Shown one piece after another: positions 18,005 to 29,605 of a DNA stretch of 64,000 bases. Made by a program: the position numbers and the translations under genes. The DNA lies in assembly GCA_029378245.1 (NCBI GenBank), contig JARKIF010000102.1:52780-116779 (forward strand), read 5' to 3'. Source of the stretch: Roridomyces roridus. Taxonomy: Eukaryota; Basidiomycota; Agaricomycetes; Agaricales; Mycenaceae. The stretch's first letter is position 1, and every line of letters begins with the position of its first letter. A model generated the notes under the pieces. The model was not told the DNA's origin. It made no database searches and saw only the letters and a list, made by a program, of their open reading frames with translations.

Positions 18005-21000
18005 TCATCTCCAGCCATTAGAAGACGCTCGAGTCGGTGAGTGGGGTGGGGAATTCTGGTTAAAATACTGCGGTTTTTGCTGCTTGTCCGGGAGATAGAG
18101 GGGGATGGTAGGGATGAGCTCAAAGACATGTTGGGCAAGAATCCGTGAAGGCCTGCTTCCAGGGTCCCCGCCATTCATCACGGCATGAACTTGTGCCTCC
18201 TGCACAGTGGGCTCTCCATCACGGCCTGGGGTCGCCGTGATAGTGGAGGTAACGCCGCGGCCATCCCAAAGACAGCGGACGTCATTACCAGGGATAATCT
18301 GCGCCAAGCGTCCATTCTCGAGGTTACGGACCTCGATGAATCGCGAGTCGAAGAGGAGAATGTATGGCGAATGCAAAGCCACCCTCTCGGCATTCCCTTC
18401 CCATTCAATGGTCGCGCCGCCGTTCCGCGGCTCTCCATGTTTGTCGACATAGACTCCGAATTCTGACACAACGTTAGCGCGAAATATAGTAGCGACGACT
18501 GACGCACCATTGTAACATAGCAAGAACCCATCTTCATTAGATCGGAACATGCCTATAGGACGGCACGCATCACATCGCCTCGATAATGCTGCAAGCTTGG
18601 GATCCTCTCGCAGCGGGATGGTCACGCTCTTGAAGCTGGGACGGCATCAGAGAAATCCAGGGATTCATTCAGCACTCACTCGTTCAAATCCATAATCTCA
18701 AAGCCCCTCGTGCACAAGATGACAATCTTGGCCTTGAGGAAGTAGAGGTCAAACGACTCGGAAGGCAAGAAAAAGTCCCTGTAAATCCGGAACCACTCCG
18801 ACTTGTTGGATTTGAAGCCAAAGCGCGAGCCCAATCCCGCGGGAGCCTTGACCTTTTCGTTGATCTTGTCGCCGACAGGCTCGAGAACACGGAAGATACT
18901 GTCCAGTCCCTTCTTCTTCATGTAGATGACGAGTGTCCGACCATGCAGCGTCCCCACACTGAAAAAATGCACATCCTTGGTTCCATTGAGTTTTTGCGGA
19001 ACTTGCGAGGCGTGCGATCCCTGCGGAGACGATGGCACCAGCGCTTCGATGTGGTACGCAAACAGGGACTTGTCCGCCAAGACGAGAAAGATGCCAAACT
19101 CCTCGAGCATCGCGCATTGCGTGACCATTTTCAGGTGAAGAACGCGGCGCATGGATTTGGCGTCATGTCGGAACCCAATCCACACGCCTTCAGCACAACC
19201 AATAGCCACCAAACCACGACCATCACTGGTATCTGAACTAGAGTTAGCAGAGTACAGTACAAGTCAAAGTAACGCACTGAATGGAACAGAGCAAGTAACT
19301 TTGCCCGTGAATGAAGTGTCTTGATTCCACTGTTGTGACGCAGAAGCGACCTGAATCGACGGCATCATGAACGTGTCGGCACTGAGTGTCTCAATCTCAA
19401 AGACCCGATTTGACTCTTGCACGACCTTGCGGATGCCCAGCGCTTCATCGAGCTTCTGCTTCCACTCGGAACGCGCTTGCGTCGTTTCGGAAAAGAGGAT
19501 GTGGGGGCCACCCAAGCGACCGTTGTGATGTATTGTCCAGGGATAGACAGCTCGAGAGTCGATGGCGCTCTCGGGTGTCGTGATCGCGCTGCCTTCGCCG
19601 CGTTCCCCACGCTCACCCCGAAGATTACGGAGCAGGCCTGTACCACGTTGTGTCGGGGGATCAGTAAAGTTGACCAGCGTTAGTAGATCCAACGGAATCG
19701 GCCGTCGGTTGACCTGGTATTTAGTCACCCCGTCTCTCTCCTTTGGTTTCGTCATCACAACTAATAAAAAAATTCAGGCATTTCCTCGACAAAAGTGACT
19801 TTGCTCACGGTAGTTGTCGAATAGTACCACAAAGAGCTCGCTCCACCCATTCCATTCGAGCGTAGGGATAGTGTTATCCGGCTGGCGAAGGACTTTTCCT
19901 GCATAGATCAACGCACGGTTCTCGTTCAGAAGATCCATGTCCTGCCAGAGATCAATAAACAAATGCAAACAGAGCAAGGACATACGACTGCTTCGCCCTG
20001 CTTGAAGACCAGGTTGGAGTTGTACCGCCACAACTCGACCTTTTGCTTGGCGGACACGACACCGGGCTCCGTGTCCTTCCCTAATGCCTTGATCACTTCA
20101 AGAACTTGGGGAATTTCCTTCCGGTCGTCGTGATTTTGTGGCGTCTCGTCAAGGATGCCCTTGAGCAGGAGTTCGTATCGGAGCAGCCTTGGAATCGGTC
20201 GATTGATAAAGTTCTTCATGTCCAGTCGGTGCGCGTCGGCATGCCGCACGGCTAACTGTACTGCTTTGAGTATGAGCAGTGGATAAAGAAAGCGACGTAC
20301 GTCAACAAAACTCTTGAATTCGGGGCTCTTGGCCATCTGGTCGTCGATACGGTAAGCCGCTATCGGGTAATTGGGAATATATTCCATATACACGTCGCGG
20401 AAATTCAGAGCAGCATCAAACATGGCAGCAGTAACGCTCCGAATGACGGGATGCTGCTCGCGTTGAATCTCGTGAAATTTGTCGACGAGTTTGCGGTGGT
20501 GTTGATACAACTCGGAAAAATTGTGGAACACGTCTTCAATGAATTGTTCCAGCATTTCTGATGTGGGGAATAGAGGCGGGTCATTGGCTCGCATAGGTTT
20601 GATGTACATCTGAAAAAAGTGAGTCGAGTCCATGGGTGCGAGGATGGACATACATATTCAATATTCTCCAGATCCTTCACATACGCCATCTCGCCCTTGA
20701 TAAGCTCAAAGATGATCGACTGTCGCTTCTGCTCCTCCTTTGGCAACGCTGTCCGCACTTCGGGCGCGACGAGGTCATGCCACTCCCATTTGCCTGGAGC
20801 ACCTTTGCCCATGGCGGTCTGGAATGTGCGCAGTTGTGCGACACTCTGCAGATTCTTGATCGCACCAATGGCCTCAACAAGATAGTCCGCATCGGGGTTT
20901 CCTTCCGCCGTCTCGTGGAATATCGCATCTAGCAGCACAGGATATTTTTGCAGGTGCTCAGCCGGTCGGTTGAGAAAGTGCTTCAAGTCCAGACGCATGG

Positions 21001-23055
21001 TGTCGCGAGAAGATTGCCGTGAACATTGCTGAAGAATATAAGACCTCGCAAAAGTGCACAAAAAAAAGTTGAAGTTACTTCAAGGAAAATTCGAAACTCG
21101 GGATTGGAATCCATCTCCTCCTTCAATCGCTTCTCCGCCAGCGGGTGATGCCCAATGTATATCGGATAAGCCAGTCGAAATTCAGTGGCAGCCGACAAGA
21201 AGACGTCCCCTATACGCTGTATGACAGGCGCCTGCTCGCGTTGTCGTACATACATGACCTCCAACAAACGACGATTGCATTCTCTTAAATCGAGAATGTT
21301 CCCGAAAACTTCATCAATAAAGTCGTCGAGCCGTTCGAGAGGAATGACAGGTGGGTTGGCAGCGCGCAAGGGCTTGAGGAAGACCGTCTCGACGATATCG
21401 AGGTCCTGGATGTACTGATCCTCTTTGCTGATGAGCTTGTGGATGATCCTAAAAAGAATATCAGCAACAAATGATGAAACCGATGAAAAAAACGCACGTC
21501 TGGCGATTGATCTCACTCTCTGGAAGCTGTGAAAGGACTTCCTGAGGAACGGTATTGGGCCACTCCTCGCGCAACGGCAGGGTAGGAGTCTCCGCGGGAC
21601 CCGGAGTCGGTAAAACAAGGGTGTTACCCCTCCGCGGACAACCGTAGGAGTAGCACGGCACTTCATCCTCGCAACTTGGCGTATAGCATTTGGTCAACAT
21701 CGTAACCACGCCAGTTGGAAGCTCTTCCCGAGGTGCGTCGGAAGCTCCTTCGACGTCGTCGAGGAACATATACACATCTTCCACGCCATCCTGCAGTACG
21801 CGACCGCCCCATTCGACCTCGTAGAAGAATAGCTGGCTTTGCAGACTACGAGCCACTTGGAGAGCGGCACTCCGGTCGCTGGTTGAGATGCCGTGGTTTA
21901 CGGCCAGTTCGCGCTGGATTTGGGTTTGGATAGTGCTGACGATATCCTTGCCCGTGAAGGCGCGAGGGTAGGGGATACTGCCCTTGACATGGGTCCCTCG
22001 GGGAACCTTGTCGCGCAGCTGCACTGCAATGTGCGAGAGCAAGGAGTAGTTGACGAAACGGGACTCGTCGTCCTCTTCCTCTTCCTCCCAATACTCGGCC
22101 TCGGCGTCATCATGAAGTTCCAACGGCCCACGTGGAGCGTAGCTGGCAAGATCGCGCAACATCTCACTTGGTCGGCGGTCAATGCCGCTGGGGCCCGTGG
22201 AAAGATATTGATCAGGTGCTGGGCCTGGAGCGCCAGTACTATTGGCGGAAGTGTTGCGACTCAGCGCTTGGGAGGAGCTGGAGCGCGCATACTGGGGGTT
22301 GTTGTCTGGGAAAAGCATTCAGCGGCCCAGAAATCTTTATTTAGCAGTGGACTAACACGCGGGTGTCAATTTGTATTGCTGGCTCTCGGGGAGGGTGCCT
22401 AGTTGGCCGTTGGAACGCACAGGATAAGAGTCATACTGATCATAAGTTGGAGATCCAGGCGTTGTTGGGGCTCCAGCGCCCGGCGGACGGAACGAGGGTT
22501 CACGCGACACTGCGCCGTATGAGCCCGACGAGTCCGAGTTCCGTGTCACTGGTCGAGGAGGCGCGGATCTGGCTGGAGCAGAGGGCAAACGACGCATACT
22601 GGTCGCGGTAGCTTGTCGAAGGAGATCGGATGAGCCCGCTGTGGTATACGACTCGACGCTTGGTCGTGGGGATGGCGCACCGGCGTCGTAGGGATCGGGC
22701 TCTGGCATAGTCATGCCAATGGAAGACGAGGGCGAGGAAGGCGTCGGTGGTAGACGGCGGACTGAACCTTTGCTTGGCCGTTGAGGTTTGTGCGAATAGT
22801 AACTACGGTCATCATCTAATGCCAGTTTATTCTCGGTCAGCGGCAGGAGATAGCAACCGACGCACGAGGAGTACTGGGCATCGACGAGACGGTCGGCGAC
22901 GTCTCGCTGTCCGTGCCGTAGACACTGTATATGTTCTCCAGTTCTCCATCCGCAGGGGTTTCCGTGGCAAATCCGGCCCATACTTCGTCGTACAGCTTCT
23001 GGAGGTCCTGGTCGACAGGAGAAACGGGTCTGGCAGGCATCGTCGCTGCGGACAT
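18005..23055 (-). CDS. Rom2/Rho1-GEF-like protein: DEP, two DH modules, PH-like, CNH
   Basis: Multi-exon, ATG at 23055 (MSAATMPARP). A Ser/Pro-rich disordered N-terminus (22350-23055) is followed by a DEP domain (about 21740-22060: SLLSHIAVQLRDKVPRGTHV, AFTGKDIV). DH module 1 follows (about 20850-21450: HKLISKEDQYIQDLDIVE, FLKPLRAANPPVIP, then LDLKHFLNRPAEHLQKYPVL). DH module 2 comes next (about 20030-20720: ELIKGEMAYVKDLENIEY, YIKPMRANDPPLFP, then MKNFINRPIPRLLRYELLL). Then a PH-like region (about 19400-19960) and a CNH domain (18060-19330). DEP-DH-PH-CNH is the layout of fungal Rom1/Rom2, the exchange factors that load GTP on Rho1 in the cell-wall integrity pathway at the plasma membrane. 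The second DH copy is unusual. Both copies keep the RP...L.KYP/RYE helix that is diagnostic of DH domains. Confidence 0.85.
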
Positions 23056-23275
23056 GGTCCCAGGCCAGGGGGAGTCTAATAGTCGGTCGATAAGTCGAGC
23101 CGTTTGAATGGATCAATCCCGTGCCGCAAAATTCATTTTGGTCTACTATTCTGGTGGACACTGCGTAACACCGCAAGCAACGTGAAAGTGGGATTGCGGA
23201 AGGCTGCGCAACGCCGTTCGTATCATACACCGACCGAATAAGATTATAACGCTATAGGTACACAGCAAACGCGAC

Positions 23276-24382
23276 TCAAAGGGCAGTACCCCGCTCGAAG
23301 CTTGCACGGATCTCGGCAGTATATTTGTCGTAGTACCGCGCAATCTGCAAGATTCGTCAGTTTCTTGAAGCTAGCACAGAGCAAACGCACCTTCTTGTTG
23401 AACACACGATTGTGTTCGTTGATGTAGGTGATATCGCCCTGGTCCTCGTTTGGCCGTTTGCGCGAGAACTTGCTCTTTTTGTCGATGCTGACGAGGAATG
23501 AGCCAAAGCGGAAGGAATCGCAGAAAACGGACTCTTTGTTGATCTTCCCAACAACGCGGTCGATCGCATCTTCCGAAGGTTTGTTGTCCCCGTAGATGAG
23601 CGTGTTGGCATCGCGGTAGAGGTTCTCTGCTGCCAGTCGTTGCTCTTCCGCCGTTGGTATCATCTAATATGGACCAGAATGAATAAAAGGAATGCGGAAC
23701 GAGCCAATAGCGCACCTGTGAAGAAGAACCAGTTGGGTCAAAGGCAGTCAACGAGCCAGGAGCAAGGCCCATTGCCAGCTCCTTCTGTCGGTTGTATGCC
23801 ACCAAGTCGGGCTTGATGTGGTCCAAATCCTTCTTATACCGTCTTCGTGCAGCATGAGCGTCGTCTGCCAGTGAGCGTAAGTATCATTCAATACCGCACA
23901 AGCAGAGACGCACCATGGAACTCAAAGTCTGCCCTCCGAGCCTTGCGCGCCTTCTTCTTCTCCCAGTTATCGTTCTCCTCAATCGTCCACTCCCAATTCT
24001 TTGCCCGCTCAACTGCATCAGGCTCCCCACGCTCCTCGGCGTCTGCCTTGGTCCGCAGTGTCTCTGCCAGCTTGCGCTGCTTCTCTAACCGAGCCAATTC
24101 TCTGGCGGTCATATGCGCCTTGGCAGATTCCTCCACCAGCGAAGCCCGGTTCGCTTTATTCGAAGCCGCGCGTTTCTGTCGTAACGCGTCCATTTTGGCC
24201 TTGCGCTCCTCCATAGTCAAAGTTGTTGTTGTCGGTGCTGGAGAGTCAGCACTCGGCATAGGTTCGTCGACAGGTGGCTCCGGTATTGAGTCTTCAGCGT
24301 CCATGGGGGTTTCCTCAACCACCTCCTCTTCTTCGACCTGCTTTGCGGACTTGTTTCCGCGCTTGGAACGTACAGCAGGCAT
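23276..24382 (-). CDS. SYF2: Pre-mRNA-splicing factor SYF2
   Basis: At least four exons. The ATG at 24382 opens MPAVRSKRGNKSAKQ. An acidic/proline stretch follows, then a long charged helix (MEERKAKMDALRQKRAASNK, ARLEKQRKLAETLRTKADAE) and the SYF2 core: NWEWTIEENDNWEKKKARK, RRRYKKDLDHIKPDLVAYNR, FSRKRPNEDQGDITYINEHN. It closes with ARYYDKYTAEIRASFERGTA before the stop at 23278-23276. This end is the family signature. SYF2 is a subunit of the Prp19-associated (NTC) spliceosome complex and acts in the nucleus; in yeast it links splicing with cell-cycle progress. The length of about 300 residues suits the family. It lies in tandem with, and upstream of, the Rho GEF gene. Confidence 0.92.
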
Positions 24383-24735
24383 CGAGGTTGAATGAGAGAT
24401 GATGAGAGATCAAATCAGGAAAGGGGACAAAACAAAGACACGCAAATCAGACTGTGATTACGACCTCCACCATCCTTCGCCACTATCCTCTCTCGATGAT
24501 TTTCGAACGTGCTTTTAGTTGACGCGAGACGCGTAATAAGCCCGGGGCCCACGACAAGGGAACACGAGGTTCTCACCACCCCCGGGAAATAGGGAGCTGT
24601 CTGAGGGACCCTTTCAATCCGTACCAACGACGAGGACAATGACTCACCTTGAAGTCTTCCATTTGTCCAGCCCTTGAAGAACCCGAAGCAAGAAGCAACC
24701 TAGGTACAGGGAGTAGAACCAGCCCAGAAGTCATG

Positions 24736-25080
24736 TCATGCAAGCCCAGCCACAATCGCTTCAGTCAATTCAATTGTCTTCGGTTTCTTGGCTCTTGGTT
24801 TGCGCGCAGTTTGCTGGTCTTGAAGGATAACGTGGCGGGTCTGGAAGAGGGCGAGTCGGCGACCTTGAATCTTGAAGGAAGGGTGGTCTGGCTAGGTGAG
24901 CAAATGATACCCATGCACAGTTTCAGAAAACTCACCGAAATGTGTACAGGCGGTGGACGGTTGAGACGAAGGCGGGCTTGGGAGGATCGCGTCCATGTCC
25001 GTGGAAGTTCTCAATAAAGTCCTTACCGGGGTCGGGCGCGAGGCATGGAGAGAAGGATATGGGTGCAGTGGAAGAGACGT
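24736..25080 (-). CDS. Possible small basic protein, unresolved
   Basis: A minus-strand frame ends RRLALFQTRHVILQDQQTAR followed by KPRAKKPKTIELTEAI and a TGA at 24738-24736. It is preceded by a 43-nt gap with gtgagt...ctag ends. The upstream exon (about 24960-25080) is open in two frames (PGKDFIENFHGHGRDPPKPA or MPRARPR), and neither joins the downstream frame cleanly. A real small gene is plausible because the position, splice signals and basic C-terminus look ordered, but the model is not settled. It would be divergently transcribed from the vezatin-like gene across about 300 bp. Confidence 0.3.
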
Positions 25081-25389
25081 TGAGAGTGGCTGACACTAAA
25101 ATTTGAGACTTCAAGTGTCTGTAATCTAATCCGTCACTTCTAAATTGGTTGACCGTACACCCACACCGATCTCCAGCCCGACCCTTTTAGAATATGATGT
25201 TCCGTATCTAATGCATGGTAGTGCTCAGTGCCCGGTGTCGTGCATGTGGTAGTAGCTGCAGGAATTCCCGCCCGCAAGGGATGATTTACGTAACTGGTCT
25301 TTGAAACTGGACCATCATCATACCCCGTTCTGCTTCTCCAACTCTGTCGTTCCTTGCTTTCCGACTGTTATCCTATTATCCTCTCTATT
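25081..25389. other. Intergenic, presumed divergent promoter region
   Basis: No gene. It lies between the unresolved minus-strand frame and the ATG of the vezatin-like gene at 25390. Pyrimidine-rich sequence (ctcctctctatt) directly precedes that ATG, as is common at fungal starts. Confidence 0.4.
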
Positions 25390-28300
25390 ATGGCGCAACC
25401 CGTCTTCGACGACCACCCACTCGAGCAGTATCTCAGAGGTACGGCGGCACACGATTCCTTTGCAGACTGCATCACTGACAGAGAATCCCTCCACAGCTAC
25501 GGGAGAACCGCTAGAAACAATGCCTGGGTCTGTACCGGAATTCATGCAAGACCCCTACGACTATGAGCTGGATTTTGACGATGAGGAATCACCAGACTGG
25601 CCTCCGTTGTTTCTGGTCCGCGCAGTGGAGGTGCGTTGGCTGCCTCTCGTTCACTTCCCAAGAAACTCACACTGCCCTCAGATGATACGCTCCCTCTTCC
25701 CCTCACCTCCAAAAACCTCCCAGTTTGCCGAGCGCTTCAAGCACGACGTGATATCGTCGTCCCTGCTCGCGTCCACCCTCCCCGTGCCAAACACTCGCCG
25801 CCGTTCCAATCCGCCTTCCCCACCAGGAAAGCCGAAGCCGAAGCTAGAACCTCCGTCCAATGTTACACACGAACCTATAGACTATTGGGGTCTAGGTCTA
25901 ATCTTCGTGGTGGCTGGAATCTGCCTACGCATAGGCCTTTACTTTTGCGCCCTCGTCTCGCTCGGAGGGGCCTCGATATACGTGTATACACATTCAGATA
26001 ATGCGAAAGCGGACATGACATCAGTGCGTATGCTCCAGCTGTCTCTACTCTACTCCATCGACTCACGCGCCATCTAGACTATGGCAGCCTTGAAGGAATT
26101 AATAACAGCAAACGCGCTGTGGGATTATGTTATACAAGAAACGGTGGATCTACTCGAAAAGGAGGAAGACAGGTTCGTTACTTGGTTGTCAAGTAATCTC
26201 GCTAACGAAATGATCAGCCCGCCGCCTCCAGTTTCGGGAGAACCGCTAGAAACAATGCCTGGGTCTGTACCGGAATTCATGCAAGACCCCTACGAGTATG
26301 AGCCGAATTTCGACGACGATGAGGAACCACTCGCGTCCACCGTCCCCGTGCCAAACACTCGCCGCCGTTCCACTCCGCCTCCCCAACCAGGGAAGCCGAA
26401 GCTGGAACCTCCGTCTAACGATAGACACGAACCTATAGACTATTGGGTTCTAGGTCTAATCTTCGTGGTGGCCGGAATCTGCCTACGCATAGGCCTTTAC
26501 TTTTCCGCCCTCGTCTCGCTCGGAGGGGCCTCGATATACGTGTATACACATTCAGATAGTGCGAAAGCGGACATGACATCAGTGCGTATGCTCCAGCTGT
26601 CTCTACTCTACTCCATCAACTCACGCGCCATCTAGACTATGGCAGCCTTGAAGGAGTTAATAACAGCAAACGCGCTGTGGGATGCTGTTGTACAAGAAAC
26701 GCCTCCCCAACCCGGGAAGCCGAAGCTGGAACCTCCGTCTAACGGTAGACACGAACCTATAGACTATTGGGTTCTAGGTCTAATCTTCGTGGTGGCCGGA
26801 ATCTGCCTACGCATAGGCCTTTACTTTTCCGCCCTCGTCTCGCTCGGTGGGGCCTCGATATACGTGTATACACATTCAGATAGTGCGAAAAGGGACATGA
26901 CATCAGTGCGTATGCTCCAGCTGTCTCTACTCCATCGACTCACGCGCCATCTAGACTATGGCAGCCTTGAAGGAGTTGATAACAGCAAACGCGCTGTTGG
27001 ATTCTATTGTACAAGAAACGGTGGATCTACTTGAAAAAGAGGAAGACAGGTTCGTTACTTCGTTGTCAAGTAATCTCGCTAACGAAATGATCAGCCCGCC
27101 GTCTCCAGTTTCGGGAGAACCGCTAGAAACAATGCCTGGGTCTGTACCGGAATTCATGCAAGAGCCCTACGAGTATGGGCCGGATTACGACGATGAGGAA
27201 CCACCAGACTGGCCTCCGTTTCTGGTCCGCGCAGTGGAGGTGCGTTGGCTGCCTCTCGTTCACTTGCCAGGACACCCACACCGCCCTCAGATAATACGTT
27301 CCCTCCTCCCCTCACTTCCGGAAGCCTCACAGTTTGCCGAGCGGTTCAAGTACGACGTGATATCGTCGTCCCTGCTCGCGTCCACCCTCCCCGTGCCAAA
27401 CACTCGCCGCCGTTCCAGTCCGCCTTCCCTCCCAGGGAAGCCGAAGCCGAAGCTAGAACCTCCGTCTAATGTTACACACGAACCTATAGACTATTGGATT
27501 CTGGGTTCAATATTCCTGGTGGCCGGAATCTGCCTACGCTTAGGCCTTTACTTTTCCGCCCTTGGCTCGCTCGGAGGGGCCTCAATATACGTGTATACAC
27601 ATTCAGATAATACGAAAACGGACATGACATCTGTGCGTATGCTCCAGCTTTCTCCACTCCATCGACTCACGCGCCGTCTAGACTATGGCAGCCTTGAAGG
27701 AACTAATAACAGCAAACGCGCTGTGGGATTCTGTTGTACAAGAAACGGTGGATCTACTCGAAAAGGAGGAAGACAGGTCCGTTACTTGGTTGTCAAGTAA
27801 TCTTGCTAACGAAATGATCAGCCCGCCGTCTCCGGTTTCGGCTATCCGCCTCTCCATGCACTCGTCGCTGAATACCACGCAAACTCAATGCGATAATGTC
27901 CGGCATTTGTTCGCTGCGTTAACGGCGCCGGTCGAATTGGCTCAACTGTCCGAGATGTATGCCCCGCCATCACCTCGGCACTCGTTGTCCTCTGGGTCGC
28001 CAGATCCCATGTTATCCAAACGGACATCGTGGAGCGGCGCGCACTCGGTACCTAGAAAACGCGAGAGGCGTCGCTCGGATTTGTCCAGCCTCCTCAACCC
28101 ATCGCCTCTTACACGCAGCAATAGCGCGCCAAGCACGCCACACCAACTCGATCTAGTGCATGAAGACGAGGATGAGGACAGAAATGCGCAATTTGGCGTC
28201 GCTGCACTTGCACTCCAACGAAGGCGGAGAGTTTCAGGTATTGAGACGCTCAGACTGCCGAGGACTCCGCCGCGTACACCGTTAACGCCCTCGTCCACCA

Positions 28301-29454
28301 TATCTCACGCTTCGCGGTTCACGACTATGCAGACAATGAGGCACCCGTTGGCGCTTTCGTCTTTACATCATGCGCTCGATGGTGCATTGGCTTCAAAGCG
28401 ATATGCGTGTTCGCATCTCCTTGCGCTCCGTTTTGGAGACGAGGATGATGAAGGTTATTGGGAGGATGTGCGGTCTGTGATGGCCCTTCTCACAACAACG
28501 TTTTCGGATGCTGCGGCGCGTCTTACAGAGGCACTGGAAGAAGCTGCGGTGCAAGAGGAGGTACTTGGCAACTCGGATCCTCCCAAACCAGTTGTCGACG
28601 GCGATTTTGAACCGGCTCAACCGGAACCACGGATGTCAGTGACATCGCTGCTAACTTCGTTTGCACCTGTCCCGACGCACTTGTCTCGCTTTGCAGCGCA
28701 TGTGGATGCCATTTCGTCTGCGCTTGACGATGCGCGAGAACATTTGGCGGAATGTGTGGCCGTATTGAGGGACGACAAGTCACCGACACCGCAGCCATAT
28801 TTGCGACGCCGGCGTTCCCGCACCTTTTCGTTGTCGCGGGAACCTCAGCCGCCAGCTGAACCACCCGCGCTGCAAGCGTATGAGCGGCTTCGTCGGGAGC
28901 TTGGATTGGCGTTACGAGAGTGCGAGAGGGGAAGAGACAAGCTGTTGGCCATCGTGGCGCCGCCTTTGCCACCCCCCGTTGACGCTGTCGAGTCCGAGGA
29001 AGACGTACCATCCCTCGGACACGATGCGAGTGATTCGGACAAACCGGATCCAGCGGAACCCATCGAGGAGGAGCCGCAGCAGCAGCAACATAATGATGCC
29101 GTTGTTGTGGCTGCGGCACGGGATGCTGATGTCGCTGCGTCGGCTTTGGATTTGGACGATGCGACGGCTCATTTGCTGCTCGGCACGTCGGCAAGGCATT
29201 TGCCGATGCCTGGCGCTGAGCAGGTGTTTGAGAGCCAGGCGGAGGTTGGTGTGTTCACGAGAGAACGGCCCAAACTCACGCGGGAGGAGCGGATTCAGTT
29301 GGCCAAGGCGCGTCGGGAGAGTGGTGGGCCTCGGCTGTCGATTGGTGTTGAATCTGAGAGCCCGAAATGGGGTGGCCCGGGTGGGGAGGTTGTGCAGGAG
29401 CTGAAGGATGTGATTTGGAAGGTTGGAGAGCGAAGGAGGAAGATGGCTGAATAG
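25390..29454 (+). CDS. Vezatin/Inp2-like myosin-receptor protein with four tandem membrane-anchor repeats
   Basis: ATG at 25390 ([15 protein letters not shown]). Eleven exons join in frame: 25390-25438, 25482-25630, 25682-26023, 26078-26172, 26218-26581, 26636-26905, 26955-27049, 27095-27239, 27291-27632, 27682-27776, 27822-29454, giving 1,192 residues. The N-terminal half holds four copies of a module built as an acidic/proline linker ([16 protein letters not shown]), a hydrophobic hairpin ([17 protein letters not shown], then [18 protein letters not shown]) and a helix [16 protein letters not shown]. After the last copy a unique part follows: [20 protein letters not shown], a central helical region ([20 protein letters not shown]) and a charged C-terminus ([20 protein letters not shown]). 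Two membrane spans followed by this kind of helical region resemble fungal vezatin/Inp2 proteins, which link peroxisomes to class V myosin; this assignment is from memory. Copy 2 lacks the DWPP...VISSSLL part and copy 3 lacks the linker. Exon lengths keep phase throughout, so this reads as one gene, not several. Confidence 0.7.
25501..27839 (+). repeat. Intragenic tandem amplification, four copies including introns
   Basis: DNA units start at 25501, 26236, 27113 (each with gggagaaccgctagaaacaa) and, for a truncated copy, near 26703. Units of 735 and 727 bp bracket an 877-bp stretch that holds two shortened copies. Exons and introns are duplicated together: the gtgcgtatgctccag... intron recurs at 26024, 26582, 26906 and 27633 (54, 54, 49, 49 nt), and a 45-nt intron recurs at 26173, 27050 and 27777. 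Copies are nearly identical, so the expansion is recent. Confidence 0.9.
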
Positions 29455-29605
29455 TTTATGATTTTTTACGTTTTTGGATTCAAAATTGCCTTGTTGAGCA
29501 AACGGAGGTTTTGAGTGTGGTTGTGATTGGTCCTTCGGCCCTATTCCGGTGCGGTGCGGGCCGGTCTTGGCGTATAAAGTGAACGACCATGATCTTCCAA
29601 AGACC

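Noticed and set aside
25301..27800. Four separate small membrane-protein genes starting [15 protein letters not shown]
   Set aside because: Each apparent stop (SRAI-stop) falls in a gtgcgt...ctag intron. Splicing joins all units in frame with one start (25390) and one stop (29454), so a single gene is the better model.
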